Both the position numbers and the translations under genes were made by a program. Shown here piece by piece: positions 5,715 through 13,580 of a stretch of DNA of 64,000 nucleotides. Each line of letters opens with the position of its first letter. The stretch's first letter is position 1. The stretch spans positions 1-64,000 of the IMG/VR virus record IMGVR_UViG_3300034073_004109, one strand, 5' to 3'. This stretch comes from a virus. The notes under the pieces are model-generated. The model did no database searches. It was not told the DNA's origin and saw only the letters and a program-made list of their open reading frames with translations.

Positions 5715-6377
5715 GTGTCCTTCTGCACGATCGTCGTTGCTCTGGCAGCTTCTCCCGTCGCGGCTGTTGCTGACGGCAAAGAGGTCCTCGAGGCCTACGC
5801 CGAAACCACTACAGACGAACCCGTCAATCTTTTGCTACGTGTTCGCAGTGGCACCAGCCCCGCGCAGCGTTTCGCTGCCAAGAGCAAAGGAGACCTTCTG
5901 ATCATCTCTGGTGATCTGATCCTCTCCACCGATGGCAACCAGCCCATCATTTTGATTCGCACGCTCTGCAACGCCCAGCCCGATCAGTTCGTCAACGAAA
6001 CACTGATCGTGGGCCGCCTCAGCAGCGATGCCAAGGAGTCACCCTCCTCCAAGAGCGTGAGTCGCAGCGTTGCCGTCAACCGCTACGTCAACCAGGAGGA
6101 GATCACCGACTGGTTCCGTGTTCGCGCTTACGGCTACTCGAAGGATCGCCTTCAGCAGGCCGATAAAGGCTCACTCGTTTCCGTCAGCGGCGTTCTCGAG
6201 CAACGCCGCAACCGAGACGGAGCTCCCTACCCCGAGCTCAAAGTCCGCCAGATCAAGGTCCACAACAAGAGCCGAGCTGGCAGTAGTTCGGCCAAGGACC
6301 CCGCTGCTGGTACCTCCGCAGTTGGCTACAGCCACTCGGACTTCACAGAAGACCTCGACATGCCCTCCACCTGGTAA
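5715..6377 (+). CDS. ssb: Single-stranded DNA-binding protein with two OB-like regions, 220 aa
   Basis: From GTG 5715 the product starts MSFCTIVVALAASPVAAVAD, the usual first strand and DP-like turn of SSB proteins; TTG 5661 is the upstream alternative. A second OB-like region starts near residue 98 (NETLIVGRLSSDAKE) and includes DWFRVRAYGYSKDRLQQADK, then GSLVSVSGVLEQRRN, the classic SSB pattern. The C-terminus is a flexible linker and a tail reading EDLDMPSTW; bacterial SSBs end in an acidic tail with a final aromatic residue that docks partner proteins. Role: coating ssDNA during phage replication. The gene sits between the clamp-like protein and a second ssDNA-binding candidate. Confidence 0.7.
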   Translation: MSFCTIVVALAASPVAAVADGKEVLEAYAETTTDEPVNLLLRVRSGTSPAQRFAAKSKGDLLIISGDLILSTDGNQPIILIRTLCNAQPDQFVNETLIVGRLSSDAKESPSSKSVSRSVAVNRYVNQEEITDWFRVRAYGYSKDRLQQADKGSLVSVSGVLEQRRNRDGAPYPELKVRQIKVHNKSRAGSSSAKDPAAGTSAVGYSHSDFTEDLDMPSTW

Positions 6378-6383
6378 TCACCC

Positions 6384-7100
6384 ATGGGATTCTTTCCTTC
6401 TGACTACCGTCCGGCTTCCGGCTCCAGCGCAGGCAACGACGCCGCCTCGTCGTCCAAGCGCTACTTCGAGTGCTCCGGCAAGTACCTCAAAGACGGCGAG
6501 AGCGTGACCCTGCGGCCCTGTGGTTCGCATGACACAGGCCACGTCATTGCCGGCTTCAGCTACTTCTCGATGGAAGGGCGGCCCAAGCGTTTCCCGAAAT
6601 GGCCCGAGAACTACCTCGAGGACATCGGTCTGACCTACGAAGCCAAGCAGAACGGCCTTGACCCCGCCGATCCTGCCAACCGCAGCAAGCCCAAGTACTT
6701 CCTCAGCTTCACCGCTCTGAGCCGCGAGGTCGATGACTTCATCGTCGTCACCCTCGACAAGAAGGGCATCCGCGAGCAGTTCGAGGAGATCCTCGCCATG
6801 GAGGACTACACCATCCTTCCCAGCGGCGTCGCGAATTTCTTCGTGACGATCAAGCGCAAGGGCAGCGACATGAACACCAGCTGGCTGCTGACCCCCACCC
6901 TGAAGGCGCCGACCAAAGCGGACGAGAAGCGTTGGGCTGAATCCGGCCCCGGCATCTGGCTGCCTGCTCTCTACAACGGCGCCGATCCCTTCGCAGGGAA
7001 ACCTGCCGACGGCCGGCCCGAGGGGCTGCCTCCTACCCATCGCGATGCCCTTGGCGCTGACCAAGAGGTAGCGACAGCCTCGATGCCAGAAGGCTGGTAA
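6384..7100 (+). CDS. Second ssDNA-binding candidate with MPEGW tail, 238 aa
   Basis: ATG 6384, six bases after the SSB stop. A cysteine-bearing beta-rich core (RYFECSGKYLKDGESVTLRP), then KPKYFLSFTALSREVDDFIV, and DMNTSWLLTPTLKAP resemble the layout of phage gp2.5/gp32-type ssDNA-binding proteins (a strand-rich core with an xT.Y/W.l.P element). The protein ends EVATASMPEGW; its neighbour ends EDLDMPSTW, so both share a terminal MPxxW. I infer a common docking tail. The family call is tentative; the gene pair and the following terminator close a replication transcription unit. Confidence 0.45.
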   Translation: MGFFPSDYRPASGSSAGNDAASSSKRYFECSGKYLKDGESVTLRPCGSHDTGHVIAGFSYFSMEGRPKRFPKWPENYLEDIGLTYEAKQNGLDPADPANRSKPKYFLSFTALSREVDDFIVVTLDKKGIREQFEEILAMEDYTILPSGVANFFVTIKRKGSDMNTSWLLTPTLKAPTKADEKRWAESGPGIWLPALYNGADPFAGKPADGRPEGLPPTHRDALGADQEVATASMPEGW

Positions 7101-7120
7101 GTCTATTTACCATCTCCTTA

Positions 7121-7158
7121 AAGCCCCTTTATGCGTTAGTTGCATAAAGGGGCTTTTG
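7121..7158 (+). terminator. Strong rho-independent terminator
   Basis: AAGCCCCTTTATGC (7121-7134) pairs perfectly with GCATAAAGGGGCTT (7142-7155) across a seven-base loop, followed by TTTTG. It ends the clamp/SSB unit and lies between convergent genes, so it may serve both strands. Confidence 0.9.
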
Positions 7159-7227
7159 CTATCGGGCTTGTACCATTTGCAGCGCTCTTCGGGCTATGGT
7201 CTCAGGCCAAGCCGCGCGACTGGTGCA

Positions 7228-7503
7228 TCACTCTGCTGCACCTTTCGTTAAGCCGCGCAACAGCTGCTCTGACCGCTGTTCACTCCAGTAGTGACCAGAC
7301 ATATTCTTTGCGGCTTCACTGGCTAGGAATCGCATCGCTGCTGGATAGGTCACCAAGACCTGCTGTGCCATCAGCTTTGAGATCTCTCTGAGCTCCTGTT
7401 CTGATGCTTTATCTAGGGCGTTAACGAACTGAGCCAGCCTGAGCTGCTCACCTACGGTCGGCTCAAAACTGGCGTCACCGCCAGCTTCCGGGTGTTCGAT
7501 CAT
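7228..7503 (-). CDS. NblA-like small helical protein, 91 aa
   Basis: ATG 7503 (with GAGGCG upstream) is preferred over a GTG at 7512. The centre reads VGEQLRLAQFVNALDKASEQ, then ELREISKLMAQQVLV, which follows the NblA/Ycf18 helix-turn-helix signature (EQ-x-L-x-L.....S.EE...L....Q.LV). NblA is a roughly 60-residue adaptor that targets phycobilisomes for Clp-dependent breakdown, and phages of Microcystis and other cyanobacteria are known to carry it. The match here is by pattern only and the flanking residues are unusual. The gene stands alone on the minus strand, convergent with the replication unit. Confidence 0.3.
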   Translation of the reverse strand: MIEHPEAGGDASFEPTVGEQLRLAQFVNALDKASEQELREISKLMAQQVLVTYPAAMRFLASEAAKNMSGHYWSEQRSEQLLRGLTKGAAE

Positions 7504-7552
7504 GGACACCACGCCTCGTTAATTTGACCAACGCTAACCATTTATCCGAGTC

Positions 7553-7783
7553 ATGCCTGCTGTTGCCTATTACAAAGCCTGCTTAAACATTTCATCTGTT
7601 TCCATTCCTTATTCAGGCGGCATTGCTCTCGCCATTCCTCCCAGGCAGATCCCTCCAGACGACTCCGACTTCCAAGCCCTTGACCTCCTGACTCAGTCGG
7701 GCGAACTGAGCGACTACCGGTACATTGAGGAGCAGTCACAGCCGATCTTTCTTGCAACCCGACCCGACTCAGGAGATCGTTGA
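7553..7783 (+). CDS. Unknown small protein, 76 aa
   Basis: ATG 7553. Contains FQALDLLTQSGELSDYRYIE, otherwise low-complexity. Overlaps the next frame by about 58 bases. No family recognised. It opens the plus-strand unit that follows the NblA-like gene. Confidence 0.45.
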   Translation: MPAVAYYKACLNISSVSIPYSGGIALAIPPRQIPPDDSDFQALDLLTQSGELSDYRYIEEQSQPIFLATRPDSGDR

Positions 7784-7973
7784 CGCTCTTGAAGCCGCAA
7801 GGGTGTCAGAGGACGTTCGCGTTTTGATCGCCCGCTACGGCTACGACGTCGTTGCACCCCTGTGGCAATACGTCAACCCGGCGCAACGCGGTGCCTTGGC
7901 TCTCGCCCGCAACTTCGACGGTGTCATCGTCCATGAACTCAGCACCCAGCCCGGACAGCCTGACCCTCTTTGA
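7725..7973 (+). CDS. Unknown small protein, start uncertain
   Basis: The frame opens with TTG 7725; a second TTG at 7752 gives a more protein-like start (QPDPTQEIVDALEAARVSED). Then VRVLIARYGYDVVAPLWQYV is followed by NPAQRGALALARNFDG. No ATG is available. The 3' end overlaps the next gene by 41 bases. Function unknown. Confidence 0.45.
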   Translation: MRSSHSRSFLQPDPTQEIVDALEAARVSEDVRVLIARYGYDVVAPLWQYVNPAQRGALALARNFDGVIVHELSTQPGQPDPL

Positions 7974-8364
7974 CACCAGCAAGCTCATTCTCGATGAGCT
8001 GCGTAGGCACAACCAACTGCAAGAGCGCAGCCTGCAGCAGCAGGAGCACATCATGCAGCAGCTGCAGGACTTGCTCTACCTGATCAACGGCTTCACCTCC
8101 GGCGGCGCCAGCTTCAATGGCTACCTGCCGGATGCTTTCGTCTCGGCCTACCTCTCGATCCTCGGCCCCGTCCTGGCGCACAAAATCCAGAACGACGACA
8201 TCGGCCTCGAGGAAATGATGAAGGGCGGCACCATGCTGGCTCGCCGTCTCCTGGAAGAACTCTCTGCCTACCGCAGCGAGCAGGGCGCACGAGACGTGCT
8301 CAGCGACGCCCTCGAGCTCCTCGATGATCCCTGGCAGCGCGATAACTCCGAGGAGGAGGCATGA
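7933..8364 (+). CDS. Unknown coiled-coil protein, 143 aa
   Basis: ATG 7933 lies inside the end of the previous frame; upstream in-frame sequence is an overlap artefact. Residues about 16-45 (LRRHNQLQERSLQQQEHIMQ, QLQDLLYLI) form a Gln-rich coiled coil; the rest is helical and acidic (DALELLDDPWQRDNSEEEA). The stop overlaps the next start by four bases (ATGA). Family not recognised. Confidence 0.6.
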   Translation: MNSAPSPDSLTLFDTSKLILDELRRHNQLQERSLQQQEHIMQQLQDLLYLINGFTSGGASFNGYLPDAFVSAYLSILGPVLAHKIQNDDIGLEEMMKGGTMLARRLLEELSAYRSEQGARDVLSDALELLDDPWQRDNSEEEA

Positions 8365-8570
8365 CCCCTCTGCGCTTGTTCCGTCAGTGGCGGCTGATCA
8401 CCGATCTCGCCAGCCAGAAGCGTCGCGCTCAACGTGATCTCGACAGCATGCTCGTTGGCCTAGAAGGCAGGCACTATGAGATCACGGCAGAAGGAATGCG
8501 CTGGTCACTCACAATTTCTACACAATCTCCAGCTGCTCTAACTGTCGAAGCGCTCGGTACTATTGAATAG
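8361..8570 (+). CDS. Unknown small protein, 69 aa
   Basis: ATG 8361 overlaps the previous TGA. A basic helix at the N-terminus (LFRQWRLITDLASQKRRAQR) is followed by strand-like sequence (HYEITAEGMRWSLTISTQ). Could be a small nucleic-acid-binding protein, but nothing specific supports that. Confidence 0.55.
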   Translation: MTPLRLFRQWRLITDLASQKRRAQRDLDSMLVGLEGRHYEITAEGMRWSLTISTQSPAALTVEALGTIE

Positions 8571-8594
8571 TTCTGGATTGCCATAGAGCTGGGC

Positions 8595-8729
8595 ATGCTC
8601 TTTGTCGATCTCCCTGTTGATGCCAGCCACTGCTCGGACTATGCGGTGGGCTACGACTGGCCTCTCACCTGCAAGCCAAGGGTCCCGTCGAGGACGTTCG
8701 GTAGCTCCTGGGTCGTTGTTCCTGTCTGA
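8595..8729 (+). CDS. Possible 44-aa protein in an otherwise empty gap
   Basis: In the 290-base stretch between 8571 and 8861 the only reasonable frame is ATG 8595 (MLFVDLPVDASHCSDYAVGY, then DWPLTCKPRV) ending at 8729. A terminator follows at 8772, as expected for a transcribed unit. No strong ribosome site. The remaining bases hold only that terminator. Confidence 0.3.
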   Translation: MLFVDLPVDASHCSDYAVGYDWPLTCKPRVPSRTFGSSWVVVPV

Positions 8730-8771
8730 CCGAACGCAAGGTCGACATGGCTTCCAGAATTGTCGCGCTCG

Positions 8772-8795
8772 CCCCGGAAGCCCTCCGGGGTTTTC
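8772..8795 (+). terminator. Rho-independent terminator
   Basis: CCCCGGA (8772-8778) pairs with TCCGGGG (8784-8790) over a five-base loop, then TTTTCT. It separates the 7.5-8.7 kb unit from the nuclease unit starting at 8862. Confidence 0.75.
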
Positions 8796-8861
8796 TATTG
8801 CTTGGCACTCTTTGATACAGACAAGTTGCTCTTCGTTACATTGGATCAAAGCTGTTGATTC

Positions 8862-9629
8862 ATGCCCGCGCCAACGCGCTTTGAGGTCAACGGCGAACGC
8901 CATTACGCCACCGATAGGCCAGGTAAGGCCTATCCATCGGTCACCACCATCCTTGGCAAGACGGCATCAGCCCATGCCAAGAAGATGCTCAGCAACTGGA
9001 ACGCCAAAAACCCAGGCGGCAAGGAGGCTGCAGCTGCTCGTGGTACGGCCATCCACGCTGCCTGCGAGAACTACATCCGTGGTTTGCCCGTTAATGTCCC
9101 TGAGGCGTACCTCCCATTTTGGGAGGGGCTCAGTCAGCATCTCGATCGCTACGACTACTTCCTGTGGTCCGAAAAGCCGCTCAAGCCTGAATGGAAATTC
9201 TGCACTGGCGAGGACGGGATATCTCGCGTCTGGTCGCACGAGTACGGCTTCTGCGGCTGCCCCGACCTGATCGGAGTCCGCAACAACGTCATCATCCTGG
9301 GCGACTTCAAAACTTCCAACCAGCCCTATTGCCGCTACTTCCCCAAGGAAACCGATCGCTCCAACTTCACTGGCTGGAGCAAGATGAACAAATGCGGCTT
9401 GCAGCTCGCTGCTTACGCCCTGGCCGTTGAAGAGACCCTCGGTCTGCACGTCGACTGCGCTCAGATCCTGGTCAGTACACCCGAGATCGATCAGAACTTC
9501 TTCATCCACGGCGACGAGCTTGCACGCTTTCGCATTCGCTGGCTACAGAAGGTCCGCCACTACCGCGAACTCAAGGAGCTTGAGGCTCTCGCGCTTGAAC
9601 AAGCAGAGCAAGAAGCTGTTCCTGCCTAG
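8862..9629 (+). CDS. PD-(D/E)XK exonuclease, RecB/Cas4-like, 255 aa
   Basis: ATG 8862. The order of motifs fits the RecB-type PD-(D/E)XK family used by phages as recombination or DNA-processing exonucleases: YPSVTTILGKT near residue 24, the helix AAARGTAIHAACENYI at about 57-72 with its conserved His, then GCPDLIGVRNN (PD motif, about 134) and IILGDFKTSNQ (D-x-K, about 144-153), and the trailing Q helix (LQLAAYALAVEE). Metal-dependent cleavage of DNA ends is expected from the family. It follows the replication genes and precedes two small coupled genes; no recombinase partner (RecT, ERF) is recognised nearby. Confidence 0.75.
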   Translation: MPAPTRFEVNGERHYATDRPGKAYPSVTTILGKTASAHAKKMLSNWNAKNPGGKEAAAARGTAIHAACENYIRGLPVNVPEAYLPFWEGLSQHLDRYDYFLWSEKPLKPEWKFCTGEDGISRVWSHEYGFCGCPDLIGVRNNVIILGDFKTSNQPYCRYFPKETDRSNFTGWSKMNKCGLQLAAYALAVEETLGLHVDCAQILVSTPEIDQNFFIHGDELARFRIRWLQKVRHYRELKELEALALEQAEQEAVPA

Positions 9630-9653
9630 GCTGTAACCAACAGCGGCATCTAT

Positions 9654-9968
9654 ATGCTGTCAACTCGTGTTCGCCTTAAGGCTGAATTTATCTGCGCTCG
9701 CATCGCCAAGCGACAAGAAGTTCAGCTGGCGGACATGCAGTGGATCCAGAAGTGGGCCAAGAGCAACCACACTGTTGACTCCATGCTGCGCCGTGCGCGA
9801 CGGCAGGCCATCCATGGCGATGAACCGATGAGCGAGCTCGACGCGTTCATGCAAGCCATGGACCTGGGGGATCCCGACCCAGCCAATCATCTCAACGGAC
9901 CGCAGAGCCCCGTCAACTTGGCGGAGTGGTTCTCGGAAGAACGAAAGTGGTTCCAAGGCAATGACTGA
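9654..9968 (+). CDS. Unknown protein, 104 aa
   Basis: Basic, helical N-terminal half (MLSTRVRLKAEFICARIAKR; SMLRRARRQAIHG), acidic C-terminal half (DLGDPDPANHLNGPQ; WFSEERKWF). The stop region overlaps the next start by eight bases. Family not recognised; the charge split suggests DNA or protein contact. Confidence 0.55.
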   Translation: MLSTRVRLKAEFICARIAKRQEVQLADMQWIQKWAKSNHTVDSMLRRARRQAIHGDEPMSELDAFMQAMDLGDPDPANHLNGPQSPVNLAEWFSEERKWFQGND

Positions 9969-10149
9969 CTCCACCCAGCTCCTCACCGAAGCGCTCAGGC
10001 TCCTGGCCACGCTCGAGGATCTGATGACGACAGCCGACATCCTGGGCGATACGGTCGGCTATCACCGGTATCGCGATGCCGTTCACAACGCCAAGATCCG
10101 CTACGCCCGCCGGCATCGGCGCTACATCAACGAGCGCCAGCAGGCATAA
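9961..10149 (+). CDS. Unknown small helical protein, 62 aa
   Basis: ATG 9961 lies inside the end of the previous gene. Two probable helices: LLTEALRLLATLEDLMTTAD and a basic C-terminal one (AKIRYARRHRRYINERQQA). Followed within a few bases by a terminator. Function unknown. Confidence 0.55.
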   Translation: MTDSTQLLTEALRLLATLEDLMTTADILGDTVGYHRYRDAVHNAKIRYARRHRRYINERQQA

Positions 10150-10150
10150 A

Positions 10151-10176
10151 AAAGCTCCCGCTGCGATGGGAGCTTT
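10151..10176. terminator. Bidirectional terminator between convergent genes
   Basis: AAAGCTCCC (10151-10159) pairs with GGGAGCTTT (10168-10176). On the minus strand the hairpin is followed by TTTTTT, making it a strong terminator for the regulator gene; on the plus strand the tail is weaker (GTCCTTTCT). Confidence 0.85.
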
Positions 10177-10204
10177 GTCCTTTCTCGTCTTGCAGACTAG
10201 CAGC

Positions 10205-10861
10205 TCAGGCAGCCACTGGCCCCCGCTTCTCAAACGCTTGCCGCACTGCATCAGACGCATAGCCCGTCACCAGGGCGAAACCCTCGACCATCTCCTCGTC
10301 ATAGACCCCCTCGGTGGCGAGCAGATTCAGGGCCGACAGCGTCAGACCCAAGCGTTCGCGGATCGCATCGCTCACACCGGCCTGCTTCAGAGCCTCGATC
10401 GGCCAGGTGTACGGCGCTGAGGCGGCAGGTGCATTCTCATCGCCGGCCATCTTGAGAGCCGCTTCGTGCATGGACTTCATCAGGGCAGGCAGGTCCTGCT
10501 GCCCGGCGCTGCTGCGAATCCAGCTCTCGACGTCCGAGAGTGACACACCGGTCAGATACTCGCCGGTCTCGTAGTACGCCACCAACGCGTCGAGGGTCAC
10601 GCCCAGCTCCTTGGCCAGGTGCCGCTGGATACCCAGTCCAACTTTGAACGGCGGCACCACCTGCTTGAGGTATTTCGTCATGGTGCCGATCGTTATACCG
10701 ATCCGCTCACTCAGCTCCCGCTGGGAATAGTTGTTGAGCGTCAGAGCTTGCAGCAGCGCTCGCTTGAAGCGCTCTGTATGCAGCTGGTCTTCCTGACCCC
10801 TGAGAACGGATGTACTGTCCATAAACGATTCACGGGCTTTGGCTTGCAGTGCGGCAACCAT
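10205..10861 (-). CDS. HTH (XRE-like) transcriptional regulator, 218 aa
   Basis: Residues about 31-75 (RFKRALLQALTLNNYSQREL, SERIGITIGTMTKYLK) form a lambda-repressor-type helix-turn-helix, followed by the helix LAKELGVTLDALVAYYETGE. The C-terminal half is helical and may dimerise. ATG 10861 is used; M14 is an alternative. The gene is divergent from the primase unit, and a perfect palindrome at 10901-10916 lies 40 bases upstream of its start. It may therefore repress itself and the replication genes. With the serine recombinase at 23.6 kb this is the best candidate for a lysogeny regulator in the window, but an early-late switch is equally possible. Confidence 0.65.
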   Translation of the reverse strand: MVAALQAKARESFMDSTSVLRGQEDQLHTERFKRALLQALTLNNYSQRELSERIGITIGTMTKYLKQVVPPFKVGLGIQRHLAKELGVTLDALVAYYETGEYLTGVSLSDVESWIRSSAGQQDLPALMKSMHEAALKMAGDENAPAASAPYTWPIEALKQAGVSDAIRERLGLTLSALNLLATEGVYDEEMVEGFALVTGYASDAVRQAFEKRGPVAA

Positions 10862-10900
10862 AGGTCGCTGAAATGACCAAACGGGCAGGCTTTCGATTTA

Positions 10901-10916
10901 GTCCAGATTCCTGGAC
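10901..10916. promoter_or_regulatory. Palindromic operator candidate
   Basis: GTCCAG-ATTC-CTGGAC is a perfect inverted repeat with a four-base spacer, located between the divergent regulator (start 10861) and the primase unit (10965). Size and position suit an XRE dimer. No second copy was noticed nearby. Confidence 0.45.
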
Positions 10917-10964
10917 CGCGGCACTGTAAGACACGTCGACGAGGTTGGCGGCACGCAAGATCCC

Positions 10965-11093
10965 ATGCACCGCAAGCGTTTTTACGAAGTCTTGACACTG
11001 CAGCTTGACGCCCGTGGCATCATCTGCGTGCGACACGGCGTGCATGGCGCGCGCCAGAATCGCCATTTATGCCTCACACGTCCCGCACTATGA
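10965..11093 (+). CDS. Basic miniprotein coupled to the primase gene, 42 aa
   Basis: ATG 10965 encodes MHRKRFYEVLTLQLDARGII followed by CVRHGVHGARQNRH. Its TGA overlaps ATG 11090 of the primase-helicase (ATGA), and that ATG has no ribosome site of its own, so translation of this small gene may drive primase translation. A 78-aa minus-strand frame (11066-10830) covers the same bases and is the alternative reading. Confidence 0.45.
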   Translation: MHRKRFYEVLTLQLDARGIICVRHGVHGARQNRHLCLTRPAL

Positions 11094-13534
11094 CGCTGAT
11101 TTTCTGCACGCACCCCGCCATCAAGAACAAGCCGGAGCACTGGGATCCAGCCTTCGCCTCTAACTGGCAGGTCCAGAGCGCCGACCTCGAAGCCCTCAAA
11201 GAACACGTTGCCGCTGGCGGCGCCTTCATTCCAGCGGGCATGACCTCCGCGCATCGCAGCAGCAGCGCATTCGATGCAGCCGACCTCGTCGTCGTCGACA
11301 TCGACAGTGGCCTGAGCACCGAGGACTTTCTCGCCCACCCACTCGCACCCTCCGCCTGCTGGGCCTACACGACAGCAAGCCACGCGCCCGAACAAAGCAA
11401 GCACCGCTTCCGTGTCGCCTTCCGGCTCCCGACCCGCCTGCACGATCCTGACCTCTACAAGGCCGTCGTCACTCTGCTGTCCCGTGCCCTCGGTGGCGAC
11501 AAGAGCTGCACAGACCCCTGCCGCCTGTTCTATGGCAATGACCAGTGCATCCATTTGCTTTGGCAGCCGGATGCAGTACTGCCGTTTGAGCTGATCGATG
11601 ACGCCGAGCGGGAGGCTGAGCGCCAGCGCCGGCACTACGACCGGCAGACCGCTGACTACGACGAGGTCTCGATTGATCGAGCGATCTTCTGCCTCGAGCA
11701 GATCATCGAACCCACCAACGACGGCGAGCGAGACCGCTTCATCAAAGTCACCGCCGCCGCTCGTTCGGCCGGGGACCGGCTCTTTACCGCCTGGTCCGAC
11801 TGGGCCTCGCGCGGCCACCACGGCAAAGGCAAGAACTCCCGCCAGACCTCAGAGAGATTTTTTCGCGGCCTGAACGGCACATCACTCGGCAGCCTGTTCT
11901 ATCTCGCCAGCGAGGACGACCCCGACTGGCGCGACAAGTTGCCTGAGGAACTCCGCTCCAGCGGCGGCGAAAGCAAGCTCGGCATCTTCGGTGACGCCTT
12001 CGCTGGCTATGCCCATGAGGACTTCCTTGGCGAACCCGAGGAGCTGCCGCCCGACGAGGAGACCATGTCGCTCTTCGATGCCGAGCGGCCCTGGACCCGG
12101 ATCGCCGTGGTTCAGCAGCAGGGCGCATCCGCCGCAGTGGTAGACGCCCCGCCCCGCATTCAGCACGTCGCCGCGCCTGAGCTCGATGAGGACTACGACG
12201 ACGACGACGACGAACTTGGCGCCGATGACGACATGTTCAACCCGCCTCTTGCCGCCGGGCGAGGCAACTTTGACCGGCAGGGGGGCGGACGGCCTGCAGC
12301 GGGCGGCGACCAAGACCAGATCGACCTGATCCGCACCCGCCTTACCCGCCTCTACCCAGGGCTCAGGCTCAATGCCATGAACCAGGAGATGGAGTTCGGC
12401 CCCAAAGAGAACCCCCAGCAGGTCCACGACATCACAACCGCCTACGTCCGAATCTCTCGGGGGCTGCAGCGCGTCCTCCCAAAGATGCTCACGCACGACA
12501 CCGCCAGCATCATTGCCTACGAGAACCGCTATCACCCCGTCCGCAGTTACCTCGAGCATTGCGCGTCCTCGGCGGCCCCCTGCCCCTATTTCGACCGCCT
12601 GGCTTCCGAGCTGCTTGGCCTGCCGCCCAATGAAATCGATAATCCACGCATGCCCAATGGCAACCTCGTCGCCGACGAGGTCATGCGTCGCTTCCTCATT
12701 GGTGCTGTGGCCCGGGTCTTTCAGCCCGGCTGCACCCATGACTGGATGCCTGTCCTGATCGGTCCGCAGAACGCAGGCAAGACAACCTTCTATCAGTACC
12801 TGACGCCGCCCAGCCCGAACGACCCGGGCAGCTACCCATGGGTGACAACCATGCAGCAAGGCATCAGCTACATCAAGGACAAGCCCCATGTCCTGCACTG
12901 CGGCTGGGTTGTCGTCCTCGATGAGGTGGAGCGCTACTTCAAGCGAGCCACCACCGAGGAACTCAAGAACATCGTCTCGGTCAGCAACGACCGCTCTGCC
13001 AGGAAGTACGAGAACGAACGATCCTTCCAGCGCGCCTTCGTCCTGGCTGGTGCCACCAACAGCAACGACTTCCTGGTGGATCCCACCGGCAACCGTCGCT
13101 TCATGCCGATCGTCGTGACCGGCAAGGTTCCGAGCCGCGAGAACCCCAAGATCAAGATCATCGACCTTGACCGCCTTAAGGCCGACCGCGACGCCATCTG
13201 GTCAGCGGCTTACCAGGCGTACCTCGATAACCCGGTCCATACCTTCTCCAGCTACGAGCTCTCCCACATTGCCGAGTACGTGGATTGCTTCACCCGCGAC
13301 AACCCCGTCGATGATCCATTGGCTCGCGTCCTGGAGCGCAATCACAGCGGCTACCACCAGGGCCAGGTCTACTGGTGCCTCGCCGATATCTTCAAGTGGC
13401 TGGAGATCTCGATCCGCGACCAGTCATCGATGACCATGGCGATCACCGATTCCCTCAAGCGCTCCGGCCACAAGCAACGTCGCTGTCGCATCGGTGGTCG
13501 GGTCCGCAGGATCTGGGTTAAGGGCGAAGACTGA
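11090..13534 (+). CDS. Primase-helicase (AEP-like primase and VirE/D5-like ATPase), 814 aa
   Basis: I prefer ATG 11090 (MTLIFCTHPAIKN), coupled to the preceding miniprotein; ATG 11069 is the other option. N-terminal region: LVVVDIDSG (D70 and D72) and ASHAPEQSKHRFRVAFRLP, then CTDPCRLFYGN, an archaeo-eukaryotic-primase-like arrangement known from plasmid and phage replication proteins. A very acidic linker (about residues 365-390) separates this from a C-terminal SF3/VirE-type ATPase: Walker A GPQNAGKTT (about 557), Walker B VVVLDEVE (about 607), and GATNSNDFLVDPTGNRRFMP with the arginine-finger region. It should prime and unwind phage DNA. No DNA polymerase gene is visible in the window, so polymerase is encoded elsewhere or borrowed from the host. 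Confidence 0.8.
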   Translation: MTLIFCTHPAIKNKPEHWDPAFASNWQVQSADLEALKEHVAAGGAFIPAGMTSAHRSSSAFDAADLVVVDIDSGLSTEDFLAHPLAPSACWAYTTASHAPEQSKHRFRVAFRLPTRLHDPDLYKAVVTLLSRALGGDKSCTDPCRLFYGNDQCIHLLWQPDAVLPFELIDDAEREAERQRRHYDRQTADYDEVSIDRAIFCLEQIIEPTNDGERDRFIKVTAAARSAGDRLFTAWSDWASRGHHGKGKNSRQTSERFFRGLNGTSLGSLFYLASEDDPDWRDKLPEELRSSGGESKLGIFGDAFAGYAHEDFLGEPEELPPDEETMSLFDAERPWTRIAVVQQQGASAAVVDAPPRIQHVAAPELDEDYDDDDDELGADDDMFNPPLAAGRGNFDRQGGGRPAAGGDQDQIDLIRTRLTRLYPGLRLNAMNQEMEFGPKENPQQVHDITTAYVRISRGLQRVLPKMLTHDTASIIAYENRYHPVRSYLEHCASSAAPCPYFDRLASELLGLPPNEIDNPRMPNGNLVADEVMRRFLIGAVARVFQPGCTHDWMPVLIGPQNAGKTTFYQYLTPPSPNDPGSYPWVTTMQQGISYIKDKPHVLHCGWVVVLDEVERYFKRATTEELKNIVSVSNDRSARKYENERSFQRAFVLAGATNSNDFLVDPTGNRRFMPIVVTGKVPSRENPKIKIIDLDRLKADRDAIWSAAYQAYLDNPVHTFSSYELSHIAEYVDCFTRDNPVDDPLARVLERNHSGYHQGQVYWCLADIFKWLEISIRDQSSMTMAITDSLKRSGHKQRRCRIGGRVRRIWVKGED

Positions 13535-13580
13535 GTCCCGCAATGAGACCAGTCTCGATCTGGTCCAATCTGATACGCCT

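Noticed and set aside
8571-8861. Possible tRNA in the gap
   Set aside because: I looked for a T-loop GTTCGA and a seven-base acceptor stem and found neither; a small frame and a terminator are all I see.
10830-11066. Minus-strand 78-codon frame starting MAILARAMHAVSHADD
   Set aside because: Looks partly protein-like, but the plus-strand miniprotein at 10965-11093 is coupled to the primase start and the operator would then be inside this gene. Kept only as an alternative.
10982-11821. 279-codon minus-strand frame
   Set aside because: Antisense to the primase-helicase; Val/Gly-rich content typical of a shadow frame in GC-rich DNA.
11882-12898. 338-codon minus-strand frame
   Set aside because: Runs against the primase-helicase, whose motifs are clear; no recognisable domain.
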